A stretch of 64,000 nucleotides of DNA from Bradyrhizobium canariense (GTDB lineage Bacteria; Pseudomonadota; Alphaproteobacteria; Rhizobiales; Xanthobacteraceae): NCBI RefSeq assembly GCF_019402665.1, contig NZ_VSST01000044.1, positions 62,001 through 126,000 of the forward strand, in the 5' to 3' direction. Under the pieces are notes generated by a model that was given only the letters and a program-made list of their open reading frames with translations, did no database searches and was not told the DNA's origin. The translations under genes were made by a program, and so were the position numbers. Shown here one piece after another: positions 44,721 through 52,341 of this stretch. Within the stretch, counting starts at the first letter, position 1, and each line of letters opens with the position of its first letter.

Positions 44721-45347
44721 TTACCGCGGCGACAGGAACGGGATGATCATCGGCACGCGGCGGCAATAAGCGCCGTAGGCGTCTTCGCCGAGCTCCTTGG
44801 ACAGGAACACTTCTTCCATTCGGCCCTTCTGCCACATGCCGAGCGAGATCAGGATCGCGCCGAGCATCGCAGTGACCGTGCCGACCGCGATGCCGGTCAC
44901 CAGCATGCCGAGGATCAGGCCGGTGTAGATCGGATGGCGCACGATGCCGTACGGGCCGGTGTCGATGACGCGGTGGTCTTGCTTGTGGGTGATGGTGTTG
45001 GACCAGAACTGTCCGAGATGCAGCCGTCCCCACCAGGTGAAGGAGATGCCGGCCAGCACGATCAGCGCCACGACGTAGACGGCTGTATTGCTGAACACCC
45101 AGAGCGGCTTCTCACCGAGCACCTCGGCGGTCCAGGGCGTGAACAGGATGCCGCCGACCAGGATCGGGATGCGATAGCGGCCGGACTCCAGCGTCATCAC
45201 CTGCTTCTGGGTACGGCCCTGCCAGAACGAGGCGCCGACCCAGCTTGCGAGCCAGGCGAGCCAGATCAGGGCGAGCAGTTGCGTCGGCCAGGTCGTGGTC
45301 CAACCACCCCAGGCGACAGAGAGAAGCTTGCTGAAATCGAAGGACAT
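44721..45347 (-). CDS. Isoprenylcysteine carboxyl methyltransferase-like membrane protein (ICMT/PEMT family)
   Basis: A 208-residue membrane methyltransferase of the ICMT/DUF1295 type. The SAM-site signature TGPYGIVRHPIYTG lies in the C-terminal half, followed by KGRMEEVFLSKELGEDAYGAYCRRVPMIIP, read as the conserved ER/YxxY region. Four hydrophobic helices precede it. It is the last gene of a three-gene operon with an HpnA-like SDR and a DUF962 protein (30-base gaps). The substrate is likely a lipid or polyprenyl group. Confidence 0.87.
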   Translation of the reverse strand: MSFDFSKLLSVAWGGWTTTWPTQLLALIWLAWLASWVGASFWQGRTQKQVMTLESGRYRIPILVGGILFTPWTAEVLGEKPLWVFSNTAVYVVALIVLAGISFTWWGRLHLGQFWSNTITHKQDHRVIDTGPYGIVRHPIYTGLILGMLVTGIAVGTVTAMLGAILISLGMWQKGRMEEVFLSKELGEDAYGAYCRRVPMIIPFLSPR

Positions 45348-45377
45348 GCGGAAAGGTTCTTTGGGTTGGGCGGCAGC

Positions 45378-46409
45378 TCAGCTGGCGCGCGAGGAGAGCG
45401 CGTGATGCTCGATGGCGCCGGAGGCAAGCGCGCCGCCGCGGGCGAGAAGATGGGTGATGGTTTCGCGCAGGACCGGCTCGATCGGGCGCGGCGCGTAGCC
45501 GAGCTCGGTGCGCGCCTTGCCGATCGAGAGGTCGCTAGCGGCGAGCGCGATGCGCACGCCCTCGGCAGTGCCGTTGGGCGGCCGGCGCGTGATACGATCG
45601 GAGAGATATTCGAGCATGATGCCCGACAGCTCGGCCATCTTGCCGGGAACGACGACCGGGAATTGCCGGCGGCCGCTCATCGCGGACATCATCCGCAGAA
45701 TCTGGCCGAGCCTGACGCAGTCGCCGCCGAGGATGTAGCGCTGGCCGTTACGCCCGCGTTCCATGGTCAGCACGAGGCCCATGGCGACGTCGCGGACGTC
45801 GACGAGATTGACCGGGAAGTCGAGATGCGGCTGCACTTTCTTCTGCAGGAAGTACCACAGCATCGCGGTCGGCGGCGTCAGATTATGGTCGGCAGCACCG
45901 ATCGGCATGGTCGGGGTGCCGATCACCAGCGGGAAGCCTGCGGCTGCGGCCTTCGCGGCGCAATGCTCGGCCAGCGATTTCGACCGCGTGTAGGCGCCCG
46001 GCATCGCATCGGCCGGCTGCAGCGCCTCTTCGGCGGGAACACCGTTGAGGTCGGAATAGGGGAACAGGATCGATTCCGTCGAGCAGTGCAGGAAGCGCGA
46101 GACCCCGCGCTTCATCGCGGCCGCGAGCATGATCTCGGTGCCGCGGCAATTGACATCGTGAAAGGCCTGCTTGTCGGCGACCCACATGCCGGGCAGGCCG
46201 GCGAGGTGATAGACCTGATCCACACCCGCCATCGCGGCACCGACCGCTGCGCCGTCCAGCACCGAGCCACGGGCATATTCAACGTCGGCATACGGCGTGG
46301 CCGGCGCACGAACATCGAGAACACGCACCCGCTGCCCACGGGCGCGGAGCGCTTCTACGAGATGATGTCCGATGAAGCCGCTGCCACCGGTAACCAGTAC
46401 GAGAGCCAT
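45378..46409 (-). CDS. NAD-dependent epimerase/dehydratase, HpnA-like
   Basis: A 343-residue extended SDR. The NAD motif GGSGFIG lies at 8-14 (MALVLVTGGSGFIGHHL) and the catalytic YTRSK (YxxxK) lies near 140. The segment GTPTMPIGAADHNLTPPTAM resembles the HpnA hopanoid-associated epimerase signature, though steroid 3-beta-hydroxysteroid dehydrogenases share it. ATG 46409 is used. It lies in an operon with ICMT-like and DUF962 genes, pointing to lipid modification. Confidence 0.85.
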   Translation of the reverse strand: MALVLVTGGSGFIGHHLVEALRARGQRVRVLDVRAPATPYADVEYARGSVLDGAAVGAAMAGVDQVYHLAGLPGMWVADKQAFHDVNCRGTEIMLAAAMKRGVSRFLHCSTESILFPYSDLNGVPAEEALQPADAMPGAYTRSKSLAEHCAAKAAAAGFPLVIGTPTMPIGAADHNLTPPTAMLWYFLQKKVQPHLDFPVNLVDVRDVAMGLVLTMERGRNGQRYILGGDCVRLGQILRMMSAMSGRRQFPVVVPGKMAELSGIMLEYLSDRITRRPPNGTAEGVRIALAASDLSIGKARTELGYAPRPIEPVLRETITHLLARGGALASGAIEHHALSSRAS

Positions 46410-46438
46410 GCAGAAGGTTTGCTGTTTCGCGTCTAGAA

Positions 46439-46975
46439 CTATCGGGTTGAAAGGGAATTGGTCGGAACTGGCGCCAGAATCGCGGCAAGGTCGCGACGGA
46501 AGCCCAATGCAATGAATAATTTTGCCATGACAAACATCGGTCCAAGCAGGAAATGCGTGGGGTGGTCGACCATCGACGGCTGCCGCTCCTCGAAAACCTT
46601 GTGGCCGACGACCTGCGCAGTGACGCCAAGTCCGATCAGCACCGCAAAAATCGACCACATCATGACGATCGAGACCTGATTGCCGATCGCGGTTGCGACC
46701 AAAAGCAGCACGATCATCGCGGCGAGGATGCCGAGCCCGATCCCGGCGTCCAGCATCAGCCAGTAGACCAGCACCGGCAGGGCAAGAATTACGGCCAGGC
46801 TGACCTCGATCCCGAACAGCGGGAAATGCACCTGCGTCAGCGGCAGCACAGCACCGGTGAAGAGCAAGAGGATGCCGACCACGTGCATCGCGCAGTTCCA
46901 GGGATCGCGATGATATTCGACGTAGTCGGCCAGTTGGTGTTGAAAATAACTGGCCATCTCGGTCTCGTGCAGCAT
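46439..46975 (-). CDS. DUF962/Mpo1-like membrane protein
   Basis: A 178-residue membrane protein with the DUF962 signatures YVEYHRDPWNCAMHVVGI near 18-35 and VVGHKVFEERQPSM near 126-139, and four hydrophobic helices between. The yeast homolog Mpo1 is an iron-dependent dioxygenase in alpha-oxidation of 2-hydroxy fatty acids. It is the first gene of the three-gene operon. Start 46975 or 46957 (MASYF). Confidence 0.87.
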   Translation of the reverse strand: MLHETEMASYFQHQLADYVEYHRDPWNCAMHVVGILLLFTGAVLPLTQVHFPLFGIEVSLAVILALPVLVYWLMLDAGIGLGILAAMIVLLLVATAIGNQVSIVMMWSIFAVLIGLGVTAQVVGHKVFEERQPSMVDHPTHFLLGPMFVMAKLFIALGFRRDLAAILAPVPTNSLSTR

Positions 46976-47129
46976 GGGGTCGGGGAGGACGAAAAAAGCC
47001 TATAGCACCTGATAGGGCGGTGCACAAACCGGCGCGATTGTCGCGCGAAGCCGCGCCGTCGCGCTGTGAGACAGGTCACAAAACGATCGGGACTTCAAAG
47101 GGTTCCGTCAGGCGCCGTGGCGCGTCCGC

Positions 47130-47801
47130 TCAGTGCTTCCTAGCGGGCTTTTTCGCCGCAGGCGCAGGTGTCGCAGCCGGATGCGCAGGCGCTTCCTCCG
47201 GTACCTTGGCATAGGTCAGGATTTGCAACTGGCCGTTGACGACTGAGCTTGGCTTGGCGCGGTCGAGAAACTGCTCCTCGCCGAGGCCGATCGGATGCAG
47301 CCGCTTGGTCGAGATCTTGAACGTGTTCACCAGCACGTCGCGAATCGCGTCCGCCCGGCGCTGGCTCAGGATCGCGTTGGCCTCGCGCGTCTTCGCGTTG
47401 GATTCCACGTGGCCGACGATCAGGAACGTGTAGGGCAGCAGCGCGGCATGGACCAGCGCGTCGGCGAGGCGGCCGACGGTCTGGTAGGACGCCGGCTGGA
47501 TGATCGGAGTGTCGGCGTCGAACTGGATCTGCGCGGTGAACGTCGGCAAACTGGCCAGATCGGGCGCGATCAGCGGCCGGTTCACCGGACCGGGATCGTT
47601 CTTGATCCTGGCCTTGGCCCGTTCCATCACCTGCAGCTTCAGCGCGGGGATATCGATCTCGGCGGGCTGTTCGAAATGGTTGAGCTTGCCGACGATGTCG
47701 TCGCGGGTCGGCGGCGCCGTCTGCGCCTCGGCTGTGCCCGCGAGCAAAGCGAGGCCAAGCGCGATGCATATTCCGGCGGTGGTAAGCCTGTTCGCTGGCA
47801 T
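47130..47801 (-). CDS. OmpA-family exported protein
   Basis: A 223-residue protein with a signal peptide (MPANRLTTAGICIALGLALL to AEAQ) and a C-terminal OmpA-like domain. The domain reads IQFDADTPIIQPASY, then LIVGHVESNAK (in place of the usual GHTDxxG), then LSQRRADAIRDVLV and HPIGLGEEQFL. It probably contacts peptidoglycan. The Ala/Pro/Lys-rich tail follows. Its ATG overlaps the upstream stop by one base. Confidence 0.87.
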   Translation of the reverse strand: MPANRLTTAGICIALGLALLAGTAEAQTAPPTRDDIVGKLNHFEQPAEIDIPALKLQVMERAKARIKNDPGPVNRPLIAPDLASLPTFTAQIQFDADTPIIQPASYQTVGRLADALVHAALLPYTFLIVGHVESNAKTREANAILSQRRADAIRDVLVNTFKISTKRLHPIGLGEEQFLDRAKPSSVVNGQLQILTYAKVPEEAPAHPAATPAPAAKKPARKH

Positions 47802-48217
47802 CACCGATACCCCGCGTCGTCGACGGCCTTCAGGCAGTTGTTGCTGATGCCCTTGGGCGTCGAGATCAGGCAGGGGACCGCCTTGCTGGTCTCCTTGGTC
47901 GAGCCGCCGCAGACCTTGACGATCTCGCGCTGGCAGGCGTTCGCCACCGTGACGCGGGCAGCGACGCGCTTCTGGATCGCATCGAAGGCGCCGAGATAGT
48001 CGCTCTGGCACTGCTGCGAGAGCACGTCGCGGTTGCGCGACAGGCACTCCTTCAGGCGGGTCGAATCCGGGTTGACGCCGCGGCAATTGGCGACGATTTC
48101 CGCGCCGCAACTTTTCGCCAGCATCCCGATCGCATCGCCAAAGCTCATGGTCTCCGCCGCCGCAAGCGACGGCATACCCAATGCCAGCAAGATCAGTATG
48201 ATGGAGCCCCGGACCAT
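47801..48217 (-). CDS. Cysteine-rich exported protein (GLG1-type repeat)
   Basis: A 138-residue protein with a signal peptide (MVRGSIILILLALGMPSLAAAE) and two Cys-rich repeats: CGAEIVANCRGVNP with LKECLSRNRDVLSQQC, and CQREIVKVCGG with CLISTP and CLKAV. The pattern resembles the Golgi apparatus protein 1 (GLG1) repeat. It is coupled to the OmpA-like gene by a 1-base overlap. Start 48217 is used; the frame also opens at 48253. The role is unknown. Confidence 0.75.
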   Translation of the reverse strand: MVRGSIILILLALGMPSLAAAETMSFGDAIGMLAKSCGAEIVANCRGVNPDSTRLKECLSRNRDVLSQQCQSDYLGAFDAIQKRVAARVTVANACQREIVKVCGGSTKETSKAVPCLISTPKGISNNCLKAVDDAGYR

Positions 48218-48305
48218 GGCCGCATCTGATACGGGGAAGTTCGCGGGGGTCAAGAGGCGTTCGGGCGAGAAGTGTCGAGAGTCCGACCAGTGCGGCGAAC
48301 AGTCC

Positions 48306-48596
48306 TCACTCCGTGGCCTCAGTGAGGGGCGGCCATTCGATCAGGGCGACCGTGTGCTTCGCGAGGTCGTCGGCCACATCAGGGTCGGCCTTGAGCTCGT
48401 CCAATGTCCGCGGCGGCGGAAGCTGGCGGCCGTCCGCGATCAGTTCCTGTGCATAGAACGCGAGTGCCTCGGGCGCATTCTCCAAGGCCTCATCGACGTC
48501 GTCGCCGCCGGAAATGCAGCCGGGCAGGTCGGGAAACCACACGCCTACGGCCTCGTCCGGGCCGGCATCCTCGATGATGGCGATGTAGTGCGGCAT
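48306..48596 (-). CDS. HicB-family protein, antitoxin-like, without visible HicA
   Basis: A 96-residue HicB-type protein with the partial RNase-H fold signature MPHYIAIIEDAGPDEAVGVW and FPDLPGCISGGDDVDEALEN. HicB proteins neutralise HicA mRNA interferases. No HicA gene is seen on either side, so it looks orphaned. It starts 7 bases after the uvrD stop on the same strand and may be cotranscribed with it. Confidence 0.85.
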   Translation of the reverse strand: MPHYIAIIEDAGPDEAVGVWFPDLPGCISGGDDVDEALENAPEALAFYAQELIADGRQLPPPRTLDELKADPDVADDLAKHTVALIEWPPLTEATE

Positions 48597-48603
48597 GCAG
48601 GCC

Positions 48604-51201
48604 TCACGCCCGCTGCACAAAACTGTCCACGACCTTCTTTTCCCCCGCCTTGTCGAAGGCGATGGTGAGCTTGTTGCCGTCGATCTTGGTGACGCGGCCA
48701 TAGCCGAATTTCTGGTGGAAGACGCGGTCGGAGAGGGCGAATTCCGAGGTCGTGCCGGTGGATTTGGCCACCAGCTCGCCCTCGATCGTCAGGGGCCCCC
48801 GACGGCGCGAGGAGAAGCTGCCGAAATCGGGCGAGGACGACTGGGACGAAAACGACGAGGCCTGTTCCTCGAAGCTGCCGCGGCCGCCATTGCCGCCCCC
48901 GCCGCCGCCGCGATTGCGATTGGCCTGGGCGCGCTGCCAGCCGGGGGTCGAATAGGTGGAGCCGAACGCTTCCATGTCGTCGAAGCGGGAGGCGCCGTAG
49001 CCGCCGGTGCCGCCCCAGGCCGAGCCGCCCTTGGATTCCGTGATCTCGACATTGGCCGCGGGCAATTCGTCGAGGAAGCGCGAGGGGATCGTGGTCGACC
49101 AGGTGCCATGGATCCGCCGATTGGTGGCAAAATAGATTTTGGCGCGGCGGCGAGCCCGGGTCAGGCCGACATGACCGAGCCGGCGCTCTTCCTCAAGGCC
49201 GGCGCGGCCCTGTTCGTCCAGCGTCCGTTGGCTCGGAAACAAGCCTTCTTCCCACCCGGGCAGGAACACGTTGTCGAATTCCAGCCCCTTGGCCGAATGC
49301 AACGTCATCAGCGACACCGCGTCCTCATCGGCGCCGCTGTCGCGGTCCATCACCAGCGAGATGTGCTCCAAGAACCCTTGCAGGTTCTCGAACTCCTCCA
49401 TCGAGCGCACCAGCTCCTTGAGGTTCTCGAGCCGGCCCGCGGCGTCCGCCGAACGGTCCTTCTGCCACATCTCGGTGTAGCCGCTCTCGTCGAGCACGAT
49501 CTGGGCGAGATCCGTGTGCGACGTGACCTCGCGCTGGGCGCGCCAGCGGTCGAACTGGGCGACGACGTCGCGCAACGAGCCGCGCGCCTTCGGCTTCAGC
49601 TCGTCGGTCTCGACCACCGCGCGCGCCGCTTCGAACAGCGGAATGCGGCGCTTGCGGGCGTGATCGTGCAGCATCTGCACCGTGGCATCGCCAAGGCCGC
49701 GCTTGGGCGTGTTGACGATGCGCTCGAAGGCGAGATCGTCGGCCGGTGAATTGATGACGCGCAGATAGGCCAGCGCATCGCGGATTTCAGCGCGCTCGTA
49801 GAAGCGCGGGCCGCCGATGACGCGATAAGGCAGGCCGAGCGTGACGAAGCGGTCTTCGAACTCGCGCATCTGGTAGGAGGCGCGAACGAGAATCGCGATC
49901 TCGTTGAGCTTGTCGCCCTGGCGCTGGATCTGCTCGATCTCCTCGCCGATGCCGCGGGCTTCCTCTTCCGAATCCCACGAGCCCGTCACCGTGACCTTCT
50001 CGCCGTCATGGTCCTCGGTGCGCAGCGTCTTGCCGAGCCGGCCCTCGTTGTGGGCGATCAGGTGCGAGGCGGCGGCGAGGATGTGGCCGGTCGAGCGGTA
50101 GTTGCGCTCGAGGCGGATGACCTTGGCGCCGGGAAAATCATGGTCGAAGCGCAGGATGTTGTCGACCTCCGCGCCGCGCCAGCCATAGATCGACTGGTCG
50201 TCATCGCCGACGCAGCAGATGTTCTTGACGTGGGGGGCAGCGAGTTCCGTCATTCCGGGGCGATGCGTAGCATCGAACTCCGGTGCGCGATCGCGCACCT
50301 GAGAATCTCGAACGGCAGACTCATCTCCGGATTCCGGGTTCGGCTCTTCGAGCCGCCCCGGAATGACAGTGGGCGAGGTTGGCTTCGTCGGTGCCTGCGA
50401 CAATAGCCGCAGCCACAGATACTGCGCGACGTTGGTGTCTTGATACTCATCGACCAGGATGAATTTGAAGCGCTGCTGGTACTGCCGCAGGATATCCGGG
50501 TGCTCGCGGAAGATGCGGATGTCCTCGAGCAGCAGATCGCCGAAATCGGCGGCGTTCAAAATCTTCAACCGCTCCTGGTAGCTCGCATAGAGCTTGCCGC
50601 CCTTGCCGTTGGCGAAGACGGCGGCTTCGCCCGACGGCACCTGCGACGGCGTGAGGCCGCGGTTCTTCCAGCCGTCGATCAGGCCGGCCAGCATGCGCGC
50701 GGGCCAGCGCTTGTCGTCGATGTTGTCGGCTTGCAGCAGCTGCTTCAACAGCCGCACCTGATCGTCGACGTCGAGCACGGTGAAGTTCGACTTGAGCTGC
50801 GCCAGTTCGGCGTGGGTGCGCAGGATGCGTCCGCCGATGGAGTGGAAGGTGCCGAGCCACGGCATGCCTTCGACGGCATGGCCGAGCATCTGGCCCAGCC
50901 GGTGCTTCATCTCGCGCGCGGCCTTGTTGGTGAAGGTCACCGACAGGATTTCGGAGGGGCGGGCGCGGCCCTGGCTCAGGATATGGGCGATGCGCGTGGT
51001 CAGCACGCGGGTCTTGCCGGTGCCGGCGCCGGCCAGCACCAGAACCGGCCCGTCCAGCGTCTCCACAGCCTCGCGCTGCTCCGGATTGAGCCCGGACAGG
51101 TATTGCGGGCCCACCGAGGCGCGCGCGCGCGCGGCAATGCCGCCGGCTGCGGGCTGGTGGTCGGGGACGCTCTGGGACGTGATCTTGCTCGGCTCGGTCA
51201 T
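48604..51201 (-). CDS. uvrD: UvrD/PcrA-type ATP-dependent DNA helicase with in-frame repeat insertion
   Basis: A superfamily 1 helicase of 865 residues used in excision and mismatch repair. Walker A AGAGTGKT lies at 57-64, DEYQDTN near 250-256, GDDDQSIYGWRGAE near 328, and later motifs include RNYRS and VGLTRARRRAKIYF. The Gly/Asn-rich region near 770-780 (RNRGGGGGGNGGRGS) precedes a C-terminal Tudor-like tail (VFHQKFGYGRVTKID). Between DEYQDTN and GDDDQS about 50 extra residues are encoded by a palindromic repeat (50249-50367) that stays in frame. ATG 51201 gives the usual start; 51219 is possible. Confidence 0.93.
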   Translation of the reverse strand: MTEPSKITSQSVPDHQPAAGGIAARARASVGPQYLSGLNPEQREAVETLDGPVLVLAGAGTGKTRVLTTRIAHILSQGRARPSEILSVTFTNKAAREMKHRLGQMLGHAVEGMPWLGTFHSIGGRILRTHAELAQLKSNFTVLDVDDQVRLLKQLLQADNIDDKRWPARMLAGLIDGWKNRGLTPSQVPSGEAAVFANGKGGKLYASYQERLKILNAADFGDLLLEDIRIFREHPDILRQYQQRFKFILVDEYQDTNVAQYLWLRLLSQAPTKPTSPTVIPGRLEEPNPESGDESAVRDSQVRDRAPEFDATHRPGMTELAAPHVKNICCVGDDDQSIYGWRGAEVDNILRFDHDFPGAKVIRLERNYRSTGHILAAASHLIAHNEGRLGKTLRTEDHDGEKVTVTGSWDSEEEARGIGEEIEQIQRQGDKLNEIAILVRASYQMREFEDRFVTLGLPYRVIGGPRFYERAEIRDALAYLRVINSPADDLAFERIVNTPKRGLGDATVQMLHDHARKRRIPLFEAARAVVETDELKPKARGSLRDVVAQFDRWRAQREVTSHTDLAQIVLDESGYTEMWQKDRSADAAGRLENLKELVRSMEEFENLQGFLEHISLVMDRDSGADEDAVSLMTLHSAKGLEFDNVFLPGWEEGLFPSQRTLDEQGRAGLEEERRLGHVGLTRARRRAKIYFATNRRIHGTWSTTIPSRFLDELPAANVEITESKGGSAWGGTGGYGASRFDDMEAFGSTYSTPGWQRAQANRNRGGGGGGNGGRGSFEEQASSFSSQSSSPDFGSFSSRRRGPLTIEGELVAKSTGTTSEFALSDRVFHQKFGYGRVTKIDGNKLTIAFDKAGEKKVVDSFVQRA
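50249..50367. repeat. Palindromic repeat translated within uvrD
   Basis: The element begins GTCATTCCGGGGCGATGCG and ends GAGCCGCCCCGGAATGAC, with inner pairs CATCGAACTCCGG and GGATTCCGGGTTCG, as in the 1151-1228 family. It lies inside uvrD in the minus reading frame with no stop codon, adding roughly 40 residues to a loop between motifs II and III. Confidence 0.88.
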
Positions 51202-51451
51202 GCGAATCATTTGCCCCACGTTGGCACCGCGGGGTGGTGAAAGGGGAGCCTTCTTAACAGGGATTGGTCCCTATATGGGGCCGCGGACGGGGGTTTTCCA
51301 CGTGCGCGGAAAGCCAATTTGTTCCTGCGGGTCAGGCGAATTTCCGGCCCCAGCGGCCCGGAACCATTGTTCCGAGTTGGCGATTGGTTCTGCAAGTGAG
51401 GCGCGTCAGCCGCGCCGATCGCAGACAGACATCGAAACAGAGGTTCGGACC

Positions 51452-51625
51452 ATGCTTAGCTGGGTTGTGACGTTTCTGGTTATCGCCTTGATCGCCGGTA
51501 TCCTGGGCTTTGGCGGCCTCGCCGGCGCGTCGATCGAAATCGCCAAGATCATCTTCTTCATCGCGGTCGTGCTGTTCCTGGTCTCGGCCGTTGTCGGTCT
51601 GGCCCGCGGCCGTAACAGGGTTTAG
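51452..51625 (+). CDS. DUF1328 small membrane protein (YtjA-like)
   Basis: A 57-residue two-helix membrane peptide beginning MLSWVVTFLVIALIAGILGF. It ends with the second helix IIFFIAVVLFLVSAVVGL and a basic tail RGRNRV. It fits the DUF1328/YtjA family, small inner-membrane peptides of unknown role. ATG 51452 is the family start; the frame is open far upstream without meaning. Confidence 0.9.
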   Translation: MLSWVVTFLVIALIAGILGFGGLAGASIEIAKIIFFIAVVLFLVSAVVGLARGRNRV

Positions 51626-51632
51626 CCATGTG

Positions 51633-51736
51633 ATCCTCATGGTGAGGAGCGCGGAACGCGCGTCTCGAACCATGAAGGCCCGGCTGTGGCCTTGCATCCT
51701 TCGAGACGCCCGCTTTGCGGGCTCCTCAGGATGAGG
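51633..51736. repeat. Palindromic repeat, CCTCATGGTGAGGAGC family
   Basis: It begins ATCCTCATGGTGAGGAGCG and ends GGCTCCTCAGGATGAGG, with an internal GTCTCGAACCATGAAGG paired to CCTTCGAGACGC. It lies between the convergent DUF1328 and thioesterase genes. A close copy is at 55663-55774. Confidence 0.85.
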
Positions 51737-51747
51737 AGGTTAGACCC

Positions 51748-52254
51748 TTACCGCTTCGAGGGCATCGCCACGTTCCGTCCGATGCCCTCGGGCCGCGGCA
51801 TGGCGCTATGAGCCTTGACCACCGCTGCGATGCGCTCGCGGATGTCTGGCGGAAACGCCGCCACCTTTCGTGAGCCCATGTCGATGTGAAGCGACATGTT
51901 TTCGGAGGTCGCCGACAACCAGCCCTCGGTGGCGTGCCGCAGCTCCTGGAATGTGTGCAGCCGCTTGTCGTCGGCCTCCAGCAGCCAGACCGAGACCTGC
52001 ACGGGATCGCCCAAGTGGATTTCGCGCAAATACCGCACGTGGCACTCGGCAGTGAAGGTCGAGCCGCCTCGCTCCTTCATATAGCCCGGCCCGATCCCAA
52101 GCGTCAGCCACATCTGGTCGATCGCGCGGTCGAACATCACGTTGTAATAGGCCATGTTGAGGTGGCCGTTGTAGTCGATCCATTGCGGCTCGATCTGCAT
52201 GATCGAGGCGCGGAACGGCGCGCCCTCGATCGTTGTGGCAGCAGTCTCCGGCAT
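51748..52254 (-). CDS. Thioesterase family protein (hotdog fold)
   Basis: A 168-residue 4HBT-type thioesterase that hydrolyses an acyl-CoA. The conserved IEPQWIDYNGHLNMAYYNVM places the catalytic Asp near residue 27, and the hotdog helix FDRAIDQMWLTLGIGPGYM follows. ATG 52254 gives the family start. The next gene is a divergent FAD-linked oxidase, and the two could act on related acids, but the substrate is unknown. Confidence 0.87.
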   Translation of the reverse strand: MPETAATTIEGAPFRASIMQIEPQWIDYNGHLNMAYYNVMFDRAIDQMWLTLGIGPGYMKERGGSTFTAECHVRYLREIHLGDPVQVSVWLLEADDKRLHTFQELRHATEGWLSATSENMSLHIDMGSRKVAAFPPDIRERIAAVVKAHSAMPRPEGIGRNVAMPSKR

Positions 52255-52341
52255 GTGTCCTTCCCCAGCTATGCGTCCGGTCGCTTGACTTGACCGGTGA
52301 GATGTCCTTTGCCACGGTTCGTCTCGTCGGGAGGAACGTCC

